A stretch of DNA of 64,000 nt from Thalassoroseus pseudoceratinae. Its GTDB lineage: Bacteria; Planctomycetota; Planctomycetia; Planctomycetales; Planctomycetaceae. The translations under genes were made by a program, and so were the position numbers. The notes beneath the pieces were generated by a model. It had not been told where the DNA came from, searched no databases, and was given only the letters and a program-made list of their open reading frames with translations. Each line of letters begins with the position of its first letter. Positions within the stretch are counted from its first letter, which is position 1. The DNA lies in NCBI RefSeq assembly GCF_011634775.1, contig NZ_JAALXT010000007.1, forward strand, positions 186,001 to 250,000, given 5' to 3'. Shown here one piece after another: positions 20,710-29,460 of the stretch.

Positions 20710-22805
20710 GTGATGGGCGAGTACAGAACCAGTTGGCTGGGATTGAGAAACTGCCGAGTCAAACCGGCTTGATGAAGTCGGTTGTGGAAGACGACATGTT
20801 CGCAATCGCTTCCTCCGTATTCCGCCGCGAACATGCAAGCGGTCCGGTAAATCCCCATGCCACCAAAACAGGATTGAACAGGCAAAAGCGGCCCGCCCTT
20901 GGACAAATGAAGTTCGTTATGGTTGGTCAGTTGGCTGGCAAAAGTGCCGGGCGTTGGACGAAATGCCCAGGTATCGAAGTGAATGTATGGTGGCCGGTCA
21001 GACGTTTGATCCAGTCGGCGTTCCAGACCGTAGGAACCGACGCAGTCCCAGTCGTCTTCACCGAACGTGTGTGCAACACCGTCGTAACTCCATCCGCCGG
21101 CGAGATCGGTATCCACGACGATTACATAATCGAACTCGGCGTAACGTTGTTGAATCTCCTTCCGATATTGATTCCGACAGTGAGCCAACCACTCAGCCCG
21201 TGCGAGACTTCGCGATCGCTGGAACTTTGGTCGTCCCGCGGTTGCCGTGAGAAACTCCACCCGTGCATTCCGAGATCGCCAGTCGAAAAGGAATTCCAAC
21301 GTGGCATCTTTTGAGTCGTTCTCGAACAACATCACACGGTAGTCGGCGAACATCTCTCCTAATCGTTCGATTCTGGCAGCCGTTCGCGGGAGATACAGTC
21401 GAACGTCACGGCACAATCCACACACGACCACCGAGTGTTGTTTCATCCGCTCCCGACCTCGGGCGACTCGCTCCGAATAAGACGATTGATCGGCCTTCTC
21501 GACGGCGAAAAAATCCTCCGGGAAGTCGGCCAGCGATTCGCCCTCACCATATTCCGACTCGACGGCACCGGCAAACCAGGCGGCTCGCCGTCCCGCGATA
21601 ACGGGCGCATCCATCCAAATCGTACTGGTATTACCAATGTGTTGCGCCAGACTTGGCGACATCGACCACATCTCAACGGCATTCGAGTGCACCCATGCCG
21701 ATAGCATCTCGGGCACGGGAACGTGAGTCCCACCAGCCGCGGCCAACCATGTTCGTGATAGATCCGGATCGCAAAGCAGTGCCCGTGCAACGCCAGCAGA
21801 GAGCACCAATGCCTGGGCACTAAAATGCCAGGCACCATCCGCATTGAACCAACCGCCCTCGGTCCGATTCCCCGTATAAAACAGCGAGACGATTCCCGGT
21901 CGTTTCCCCGGCCACAGGACCGTTTCGAGATACTCTCGAAGGGAGTGCCGATCAAACAGAACGGTATCATCCTGAAGAAGTAAATACGCATCCGCATTCG
22001 GTTGGTGCAAAATTAATTCGGCGAGTGCCATATACCATGAGGGCCACGCCCCAACACTGTCCTCCCGCCAAGTGACCGGGAGATGTGCGTAGCGTTCCGG
22101 TATGGCAACCGTCCCGTCGAGAAACAATCGCGGTTCCTTCCAACCGGCTCGCGTGAGTGAGTCGAGTGTGAATTCAAGCGTCGGTTGGCGGCGTGGTGAC
22201 GTTGTGACGGCCACTCCCCATTCCCGAACGGCGGAGCCACATCGTTCCGAAGGCGGCGGAATCAGTTCTTCCATCGACAGTAATCGGGAAACCGTGGGGT
22301 GTCGCGTCCAGTCTCGACACATCCGACAGTGTGTGTGGTCTGCTTGGTGATGAGTCGGGTGGGTACACGCATAGACTGTCTCCGCAGTTTCCGACGCCGA
22401 AGAAGTTTCGGAGATCGGCTTCGTCGAGGGCGTCTTTTCCAACCAGCAGCAATCTTGACGCAACCTTGCGGGCGTGAGACGAAACGGAGCAGGGTGCACG
22501 ATATTGAGCGAGCGTTCCGCATGTTGCCGAACCTGCTTCGCGACCTCGAGACGACACTCGGACGTGCCACCGACAGTCTCGATGGTCTCGGCTTTGCGGT
22601 ACAGCAGACTGGCGACGACGGGGTTCAGTTGTCGTTCGGAAGGCGGAAACGAATCGCAACATGACCGACAAATCTGGTCGGACACACATGATTCCGCAGG
22701 ACCGAGAAACGCCCCCAGAAGTCCGCATCGCGTTGTGTCTCCTTCCACGGAACGCCATCGGCACCGTTCGGGTGTGGGGAGCAACAGGGCGGCTTTTCGG
22801 GGCAT
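20706..22805 (-). CDS. two-domain GT-A glycosyltransferase with Cys-rich N-terminal module
   Basis: 699 residues. Residues 1-180 are Cys-rich: ICRSCC followed by a PPSERQLNPVVASLLY segment, then CTHPTHHQADHTHCRMCRDW, which looks like a small metal-binding knuckle. Residues about 190-430 form a first GT-A-like domain (WGVAVTTSPRRQPTLEFTLDSL, LLLQDDTVLFD with an acidic pair). Residues about 450-690 form a second (VVVCGLCRDVRLYLPRTAARI, MLFENDSKDATLEFL, VIVVDTDLAGG with a DxD-like motif). The Cys-rich module is shared with the product of the preceding gene. The stop overlaps the next start as ATGA. The sugar and acceptor are unknown. Confidence 0.75.
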   Translation of the reverse strand: MPRKAALLLPTPERCRWRSVEGDTTRCGLLGAFLGPAESCVSDQICRSCCDSFPPSERQLNPVVASLLYRKAETIETVGGTSECRLEVAKQVRQHAERSLNIVHPAPFRLTPARLRQDCCWLEKTPSTKPISETSSASETAETVYACTHPTHHQADHTHCRMCRDWTRHPTVSRLLSMEELIPPPSERCGSAVREWGVAVTTSPRRQPTLEFTLDSLTRAGWKEPRLFLDGTVAIPERYAHLPVTWREDSVGAWPSWYMALAELILHQPNADAYLLLQDDTVLFDRHSLREYLETVLWPGKRPGIVSLFYTGNRTEGGWFNADGAWHFSAQALVLSAGVARALLCDPDLSRTWLAAAGGTHVPVPEMLSAWVHSNAVEMWSMSPSLAQHIGNTSTIWMDAPVIAGRRAAWFAGAVESEYGEGESLADFPEDFFAVEKADQSSYSERVARGRERMKQHSVVVCGLCRDVRLYLPRTAARIERLGEMFADYRVMLFENDSKDATLEFLFDWRSRNARVEFLTATAGRPKFQRSRSLARAEWLAHCRNQYRKEIQQRYAEFDYVIVVDTDLAGGWSYDGVAHTFGEDDWDCVGSYGLERRLDQTSDRPPYIHFDTWAFRPTPGTFASQLTNHNELHLSKGGPLLPVQSCFGGMGIYRTACMFAAEYGGSDCEHVVFHNRLHQAGLTRQFLNPSQLVLYSPIT

Positions 22806-22863
22806 CGGGTGGCTTTCTCAAAGACGGCACTTTCGCGAGACCAGGTCGGGGGAATGACGGTGT

Positions 22864-24345
22864 CTATTCGATATCGACTGGCGTTGCGATTGCTCGCCGA
22901 ATCTGTTGGTGAATTTGAGCCTTGCGAATCTTCCAACTGTGTTCACGCTGCACGAACCTCCGTGCTCGACGACTGGCCATGGTGATTCGACGACCGGAAA
23001 ACGAACGAAGTACCGCCGCGAGTTGCGACGGATCGATACGGGCCGCCGGAATCCAAAAATTCTGGCCGATCTGCATGGCTTCCGTCTTCGCCGGGATTGT
23101 ACCCAGTGGTTGGTGCTCGTTCATCGGGGCGACATCGGTTGTGACGAGAGGCATGCCCGCCGCTTGGCACTCGAGCAGCGGCAGCCCCAACCCTTCCCAA
23201 TGACTTGGTTGCACGCAAACATCGCCATCGCAGTAGAGCAATTGATTGTCGTCCGGCGGCGGTCGCAATTCCACGTTCGTCGGGAACCGCGGTGCGTCGT
23301 GAGAAGTCGCGTAGATGATGAGACGGATCTCCGGAGCAAGTTCAGCGGCGGCTCGTAGAATCTCCAGACCTTTGCGGCGAACGGAAGTTTCCGGATCGCC
23401 GCACCAAACTCCGCGAGCCCCTCCCGATCCGTGGACGTACACAAACTGTCGGCAGATTCGACGGCGACGGAAGCGAATTCGGCTAGTGTCGATCGGCCAG
23501 GGAACACACGCGATCTCCCATTCGAAGCGGTAACAGTGCTTCCACTCGGTGAGCATTCCCGCGGTATGCCGTGTCGGGCAGAGCATCAGATCGACATCGG
23601 CCAGCCAAGCCGCACTCGGTGAAAGCCACTCCCAATTCGGCACACAGATGACCCGCACCCCCATCCGACGAGCCGCCGGAACAACCGTGGGAAAGTCCGG
23701 GCGTTCGACAAACAACACCACATCCAAACCGTCAAGCCACGCTTCCGCTTCAGAGAAGGAGAGGTCGCGGTCGATCCACTCTTGCCGACATGGTCCGTCG
23801 GACCGTTCCATCGGATCACCGGGAATCAACCAACGGTCAATGGGGAGATGACACGCAATGTCGCGACACTGATGCGCCAGACCGAACCCACGATCCGGAC
23901 CCATCAAACCAATTCGCGGCGACGTAATTCGGTCATGAGAACGTGGCCGAGATTGCCACCGCGATGACCTATGTTTCGTCTCCGCATCTTCACTTGGGAA
24001 TGAAACTGCTGCGTTTGGATGCTCATGAGACGACCTGAGCCAACGTTCGGCAAAACGGCGGGCGTGGTGTAGATGGGCTTGGGTCGGCGTTTCGGCTACC
24101 AATTGACGCTGGGCTTCCTCGACGGCTGAAAACGCCAACGCTGCGACAACAGGGTTCAAACGCGGACCGCTCGGAAGCGGATGGCAACAACATGACCGAC
24201 AAACGACGTCATCAACACGAGTTCGAGCGACATCCGCCCCGGCAACGATTTCGCAAACCCGGCGACATTGCCAATTGCTCTCAGGACGACTCGGTTCACG
24301 TTGACGGAATGGGCAGTGTTCGGGCTGACGAACAAGCTGTGTCAT
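22864..24345 (-). CDS. GT4-like glycosyltransferase with the same Cys-rich N-terminal module
   Basis: 493 residues from the ATG at 24345, which overlaps the upstream stop as ATGA; the frame begins at 24366. The N-terminal 100 residues contain HCPFRQ, WQCRRVC and VCRSCCCHPLPSGPRLNPVVAAL, clearly homologous to the start of the next gene's product. The rest is a GT-B fold of the GT4 type: LMGPDRGFGLAHQC near the N-side, then VYVHGSGGARG, RRKGLEILRAAAEL and the donor-site segment VQPSHWEGLGLPLLECQAAGMPLVTTD, whose E-x7-E pattern binds the nucleotide sugar. Likely acts on a cell-surface glycan in the cytosol. The shared module suggests a common partner or targeting signal. Confidence 0.8.
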   Translation of the reverse strand: MTQLVRQPEHCPFRQREPSRPESNWQCRRVCEIVAGADVARTRVDDVVCRSCCCHPLPSGPRLNPVVAALAFSAVEEAQRQLVAETPTQAHLHHARRFAERWLRSSHEHPNAAVSFPSEDAETKHRSSRWQSRPRSHDRITSPRIGLMGPDRGFGLAHQCRDIACHLPIDRWLIPGDPMERSDGPCRQEWIDRDLSFSEAEAWLDGLDVVLFVERPDFPTVVPAARRMGVRVICVPNWEWLSPSAAWLADVDLMLCPTRHTAGMLTEWKHCYRFEWEIACVPWPIDTSRIRFRRRRICRQFVYVHGSGGARGVWCGDPETSVRRKGLEILRAAAELAPEIRLIIYATSHDAPRFPTNVELRPPPDDNQLLYCDGDVCVQPSHWEGLGLPLLECQAAGMPLVTTDVAPMNEHQPLGTIPAKTEAMQIGQNFWIPAARIDPSQLAAVLRSFSGRRITMASRRARRFVQREHSWKIRKAQIHQQIRRAIATPVDIE

Positions 24346-24713
24346 TGTTGAACCGGCACCACCCATGTCTTTGCGACGTCGCCTGGGAACGCACCGGGAA
24401 AGGGCGGCGGTGGACCGGGTTCCATATCGCCCGGCAACTCACACGGTTCCCATTTTTCCTCTCGCCATTCCCAAACCAAAAAGCAGCCGGCGACAGCTTG
24501 GCTGAGAAAACCGTGCGGGTTTGGAAACGGGTCGCCATGTCTCAAGCGCATCGGACGGACCGACTGTGATCTCAGTGATGCAGTCCGTAGGAGAACCGCC
24601 CGAATGTCGGGTAACAGTTCCTCACGTATCGCGCGAACGTCGTGACTAAGTCGAATCACATGACCCAGCAGAGCGATGAGAACAATCAGCACCAAGATCA
24701 GCAGAGTTGTCAT
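24342..24713 (-). CDS. small membrane-anchored protein, first gene of the glycosyltransferase operon
   Basis: 123 residues from the ATG at 24713, which has GGAG 6 nt upstream; the ATG at 24725 is less well placed. One N-terminal transmembrane helix (TTLLILVLIVLIALLGHVI) is followed by a charged helix and a Pro-rich tail (EPGPPPPFPGAFPGD). I recognise no family. The ATGA overlap with the following glycosyltransferase gene implies translational coupling and a role in the same pathway, perhaps as membrane anchor or scaffold; that is inference. Confidence 0.65.
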   Translation of the reverse strand: MTTLLILVLIVLIALLGHVIRLSHDVRAIREELLPDIRAVLLRTASLRSQSVRPMRLRHGDPFPNPHGFLSQAVAGCFLVWEWREEKWEPCELPGDMEPGPPPPFPGAFPGDVAKTWVVPVQQ

Positions 24714-24829
24714 AGACCTCTCCATTGGAAATATGAAAAGAGGAACATAGGTTTAAATCATTATTCGTTCACTCCCATGAATTGCAACGATGGTGGACGT
24801 TCAACCTGAACCGTAACAAAAAACAGCGA

Positions 24830-27800
24830 CTAGAAACCGTCATCGGCGAACGAATTCGCCGGCTCAAGTCCCACTGTTCTTGCGATCCGGAATCCCGTGA
24901 AGCTGTAGCCCGTGACCGACTGTGTGTAACGCCGAGCGGAGCGAAGATTGGCGGCGGGGTACTTAAAATGACCGCCCCGGAGCACGTGATCCTTATGCGG
25001 CGTACACGAATGACACCACTCGGCAATGTTTCCGGCCATGTCGAACAGCCCCCATTGGTTTGGCATCAGTTCGCCGACCGGTCGTAGTTGCCCATCGGAG
25101 TTAAATGCGTACCAAGCGAATTTCCGCAGATGCTGCTCGTCGGTCCCAAAGAACCAGGGTGCGTGCGAACCAGCCCGGCATGCGCATTCCCACTCCTCTT
25201 CGGTCAAAAGGCGGTACCCCGGCTTCGAGAGCTGTTCATCAGATAGAATGACATCGGCGACTTCGATGTCATCGACAGGGGGGTAGCACATTTGGTCTTC
25301 CAAAAGCCCTTCCTGTTCGCTCAACCATCGACAGTACTGCATCGCCTCGATCAAAGAGACTTTGTTAGCCGGACAATCCCGGCTTTTCGCAACATCACTG
25401 GCATACTTCACGTCGGGCCGAAAACGTTGGAATTGTTTAATCGTCACCTCGTGAGCACTCACCGCAAACGAGTGATCAATCGTGATCTGCCGTAGTTTTT
25501 CATTCTCGCTGGGTTCGGATTCCTCGGCTCCAATCATGACTTCGATTGGTCCTGGTATCACGGACATCACATGCCCAGCCGAGTTGACCCACCAACCGTA
25601 ACGATCGAGATGACCGGTGCTTGGCATGGTCGGCTGCGACAGGTCCGCAAGAATCTGGTGAAGATCACCGCCACGGCTCCGCAACAACCATTCGGCCGCG
25701 CTGCGTTCCCCGGGACTCTCGGCATTGTGCACAGCGGTGGATAGAAGGTCTCTGAGTCGCTCCTCGTTTCGCTGCGAAATCTTCCAACCTTGATAGCGAT
25801 CGAGTCCAAGAAGCAACGCTTGCCGCGTGACGGGATCGTCGGTTTGGTCAATCACGTCGAACAAGGTTTCGGGCGGCACACCGAACTCGTGCAGATCAAG
25901 AATGAGATGCGTACGTGCGGTGGGATCGGGTAGGGCTGAGAGTACAGTTTTCAAGTCCTGACTTTGCTGCAACTGCAATAACGCAACCGCCGCGTTTTCC
26001 AGCCGTCGCGAGCGTGTGGCCGGATCGTGTTCCTCGACCACCGCGTTTTGAAAAATTCGAGCCGCCTTCTCCGAATGCCGAGAGACACCCGCGAAAAGCA
26101 CTGGGAACTCACTCGGTTCCGCCATTAGGATCAGTTCACAGAGAAGTTTCGTGTCGGCCGTCCGAGCCAGTGCGCGGGCGGCGTTGGCATGTTCAATCGA
26201 CGTGATCGACGACTGCTGATATCGCTCGCGAAGTGTCGGTGTCAACACGTCTGCGACTGGCGTGAGAAGTTGCACGCATTCGTCGATGTTCAGAACGCTC
26301 TCGGCCAACAACGCGTCAACGACCAACGGCGACTGTGCCTGCCATTGCGACGAAGATGGATCGGCAATCGCCAGAAGAATCGCCGCCCGCAGTCGCATTG
26401 CCCGATCGGCGTCTTCCAGTCGCAGCGATTTCCACAGCGTCTCCGTCAGCGATTCCGCGAAGGGGGCAATCCGTTCTCGAACAAGAGCAAGTGTCGCCAG
26501 GTCCGCGTGCAGGGCATGCTCGACCAATTGCTCCGCACGATCGCCGGGACCATTTGCCAAAACGTAGGTCGCCCGCAACCGATCCGACTTCACATGCGTG
26601 GGATCGTCGGCAATCAATTGCAATTTCGGTGTACTGAACTGTGGCTGTTGTTCGATTTCGGTCGCAATTTCGGGAAGTTCCGAAAGGTCCGCCGTCATCA
26701 GTTGCTCAATCAATCCATTCGCTCGAAGACGCTGCTGCGAAGCCTGGAATTGCTGACGGACAGTCACGGTCCCGAACAACGTGACGAGCACAATGGAGCA
26801 AAGCGCCAAAGCCCGGAGTCGATGCCGCTTCGACGCCACCGTCATCATCCGACGTTCCGCGTCGGTCCAATTACGACGGGAGGTCAACGTGACAACTCGC
26901 AGATACTCCCAACCGGAAGGAAGTTGTCTCATCTCGGGTTTTCGATTCCATGTCGCCGCCCGTTCTTCCAGAAGGATTTCCGCACGGCCACGGCGGGTTT
27001 CTCGTTGTTTCCGCGTTAGCCATTCCCGCAAAGCCGGCACGAGATAATCGTGGGTGAGCTGATAAAATCGTTCCGGTTGTTGGTTCTCCGTCGAACCACT
27101 TTTGCGAGAACTGACCGACTGAGGAACGTCCGCGTTTTCGTCCACCACGGTCGAAGTTCCCTCGGCGTCACTCGGTGTGATCAGCCGAAGCTCACCGTCC
27201 AGAATTCGGATCAGATCGTCAAAGTCGTCGCGTCGATTTTCATAGCCGGAAACCTCCAAAAGCTCTTGATAAGATTTTCGTTGCCCCTTGATGGCCTGAC
27301 CCGCCACCGGCAACAGATGCTTCAACACCGCCCGTGCTGCATTGTAGTGGTACCGATGTTGCGGGGGTGCGAGCGACGAACCGAGCGTTTGCTCAAGAAA
27401 CGCAACGCCGACTCCCTCGGCACCACCGATATCTCGCAGGGTTTCGGGGGTCCACGGCTGATGTTTCACCATCTCGGCGAAAAGTGCCAGCCGCACACAC
27501 ATCACCTTCCCGTCTTCAGCGAGTGTGTTCGCCGCCTGCCGGATGAACTCGTGATGAGCCGGCGTCATTTCGGTGACGTTCTCGGGAAGTTTCTGAAACG
27601 CGCGACCGAACGCGGCTAAAACTCGGCAGGTGTGATCGATGTCAAAGAGATCAGCCAAGGCAACGTTATGCCCGTCCACAAGCCGAACTTCCAATTCCCA
27701 GAGGAAACGGCTGACTGCGAGCCAAAAATCGTCGCGAATAAGCAGAAGACATTGCAACTGCCCGCCATCGCACTGCCTTAACGCTTGCACGAGTTCGTCC

Positions 27801-29227
27801 GTCGAGGTCGGATTTCGACCGTGAAGCCATTGCTCGAATTGATCGATGACGATCAGGAGTTTTTCGCCTTCAGGGGCCACGTGCGTCCGCCGTAGCAGGG
27901 CCATCGTCTCTTTCAAGTCGAGACTGGAATCCATGTCGGGATAACACTTCCGCAACGCGAGCAACAATTTGGACTGCGTTCCCTCGGCGGTCGCATCGAC
28001 GCAAACATAGCGGATTCCAGGTTTCAAACGAGGTAAAAGCCCCGCCCGAACCAACGACGATTTCCCACAGCCAGACGGACCGTAAATCAAACCGACTGAG
28101 AATGTGCGATCGGCATCAGGGTCTTCAATCCGCGTTTTCCAGAATCGAAGACTTTCGGGCAAACCGTCTCGGTCACGGGGGCCGGGGAGTAGTTCCAAAA
28201 AGAAGTCGGCATCGTGCTCTTCAAAAGAACGGAGCCCCTTCGGAACAACGCGAGTCGGCGGGTGAAGAGCCGATGGCGTGGAGTCCGGCTCGCTCATCGG
28301 TCTGGCACTGATCGCCATGGCGGATACGAACTCTCGTAGTTCGTCGGCCAACTCCTTGCCTGTGGGATAGCGTTGCGAGGCCCGTAAAGAGAGCGCTCGC
28401 ATACAAATTCGCTCCAACTCTTTTGGAATGGTCTTGTTGATTTCTCGGAGTGGTCTTGGAACTCGTTCGGCGATGCACTTCAGAAGGGCATAATCTGTTT
28501 CATTGGGAAACGTGCGTTGTCCGGCCAGAATTTCATAAAAGACCGCCCCCAAGCTGTAGATATCACTGCGACGGTCAACACGGTGTCCTTCGCCGCGTGC
28601 CTGTTCGGGCGACATGTAGGCCGGTGTTCCCGCGTGACTTGCGTTGGATGTGAGTTCCTCCTCACGGAGTGCCAAACCGAAATCAGCCACGTAAGGGCGT
28701 GCGTTCTGATCGAGCAGAATGTTGGCCGGTTTGACATCCCGGTGTACGATGCCATGTTCATGGGCGTGGTGAAGCGCATCGGCGAGCGTTGCGATCAGTT
28801 CGACGACTTCGGGAATGTCGATCGGAACTTGTCCGATCTTCTCGGAAAGATCACTGCCCTTGATGTACTTGGATACCACAAAACACGGAAACGGCCCGGT
28901 ACTTCCGAAGTCGTAAACGGGCACAATGTTCGGGTGATCCAACTTTGCGACCGTGCGAGCTTCCGCCAAATACAGGTCGGCCGTCCGATAGTCTAAGTTC
29001 CAACGCGAATGCGGAATTTTGATGGCCACCAGTCGATCCAACGGAAGATCTTCCGCAAGATAAACAACACCGAACCCACCGCGACCCAGCACTTCTTTGA
29101 CCGGGTAACGTCCGATTCGCGACGGTGGCAGGGCGTTTTCGTCGGGGTCGAAAGGTTCAAACGGAGTTCGATCATTGAGGTCTTTTCCAAAGTGACGAGT
29201 TGCGCCAAACGGATCGAATTCGGTCAT
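24830..29227 (-). CDS. Ser/Thr protein kinase / STAND-type NTPase / SUMF1-like fusion protein
   Basis: 1465 residues from the ATG at 29227 (weak AAGAG upstream); the frame opens at 29278. Residues about 38-310 are a Hanks kinase: GRGGFGVVY glycine loop, VAIKI Lys, HRDVKPANILL catalytic loop, DFGLA, GTPAYMSPEQ. Residues about 345-790 contain a P-loop NTPase with Walker A GPSGCGKSS and Walker B LLIVIDQFEQW, as in STAND ATPases (nSTAND1-like). A hydrophobic helix near residue 812 may span the membrane, followed by about 380 helical-repeat residues. Residues about 1215-1450 are SUMF1/formylglycine-enzyme-like (TEEEWECACRAGS, DMAGNIAEWCHS, GFRIAR). The two active-site Cys of true FGE are missing, so the last domain is probably non-catalytic. 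A membrane signalling role is likely. Confidence 0.85.
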   Translation of the reverse strand: MTEFDPFGATRHFGKDLNDRTPFEPFDPDENALPPSRIGRYPVKEVLGRGGFGVVYLAEDLPLDRLVAIKIPHSRWNLDYRTADLYLAEARTVAKLDHPNIVPVYDFGSTGPFPCFVVSKYIKGSDLSEKIGQVPIDIPEVVELIATLADALHHAHEHGIVHRDVKPANILLDQNARPYVADFGLALREEELTSNASHAGTPAYMSPEQARGEGHRVDRRSDIYSLGAVFYEILAGQRTFPNETDYALLKCIAERVPRPLREINKTIPKELERICMRALSLRASQRYPTGKELADELREFVSAMAISARPMSEPDSTPSALHPPTRVVPKGLRSFEEHDADFFLELLPGPRDRDGLPESLRFWKTRIEDPDADRTFSVGLIYGPSGCGKSSLVRAGLLPRLKPGIRYVCVDATAEGTQSKLLLALRKCYPDMDSSLDLKETMALLRRTHVAPEGEKLLIVIDQFEQWLHGRNPTSTDELVQALRQCDGGQLQCLLLIRDDFWLAVSRFLWELEVRLVDGHNVALADLFDIDHTCRVLAAFGRAFQKLPENVTEMTPAHHEFIRQAANTLAEDGKVMCVRLALFAEMVKHQPWTPETLRDIGGAEGVGVAFLEQTLGSSLAPPQHRYHYNAARAVLKHLLPVAGQAIKGQRKSYQELLEVSGYENRRDDFDDLIRILDGELRLITPSDAEGTSTVVDENADVPQSVSSRKSGSTENQQPERFYQLTHDYLVPALREWLTRKQRETRRGRAEILLEERAATWNRKPEMRQLPSGWEYLRVVTLTSRRNWTDAERRMMTVASKRHRLRALALCSIVLVTLFGTVTVRQQFQASQQRLRANGLIEQLMTADLSELPEIATEIEQQPQFSTPKLQLIADDPTHVKSDRLRATYVLANGPGDRAEQLVEHALHADLATLALVRERIAPFAESLTETLWKSLRLEDADRAMRLRAAILLAIADPSSSQWQAQSPLVVDALLAESVLNIDECVQLLTPVADVLTPTLRERYQQSSITSIEHANAARALARTADTKLLCELILMAEPSEFPVLFAGVSRHSEKAARIFQNAVVEEHDPATRSRRLENAAVALLQLQQSQDLKTVLSALPDPTARTHLILDLHEFGVPPETLFDVIDQTDDPVTRQALLLGLDRYQGWKISQRNEERLRDLLSTAVHNAESPGERSAAEWLLRSRGGDLHQILADLSQPTMPSTGHLDRYGWWVNSAGHVMSVIPGPIEVMIGAEESEPSENEKLRQITIDHSFAVSAHEVTIKQFQRFRPDVKYASDVAKSRDCPANKVSLIEAMQYCRWLSEQEGLLEDQMCYPPVDDIEVADVILSDEQLSKPGYRLLTEEEWECACRAGSHAPWFFGTDEQHLRKFAWYAFNSDGQLRPVGELMPNQWGLFDMAGNIAEWCHSCTPHKDHVLRGGHFKYPAANLRSARRYTQSVTGYSFTGFRIARTVGLEPANSFADDGF

Positions 29228-29460
29228 GACTCTTGCCCAATCCAGCGAGTCGGCATCGGCGACACGGAAGCCTGTCATCCGATCTTAACAAATTCGAACC
29301 ACTTCATACGACGGTTCCGCCCATCAGTGGAGTCGGCTTCTTTGTCGAAATGGTCGGCCGCGAGAAAATCCTTTTGGGGACTTACGACAATCCTGGTTTC
29401 GATCGGTACCATGATATCACTGGACTGGTCGTTGCAATGTTCCCGCAGTGAAAGAACCCG

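Noticed and set aside
24830-25560. SUMF1 domain as a working formylglycine-generating enzyme for the neighbouring sulfatase
   Set aside because: The active-site Cys pair between the GG element and GFR is absent, so it cannot carry out the known reaction.
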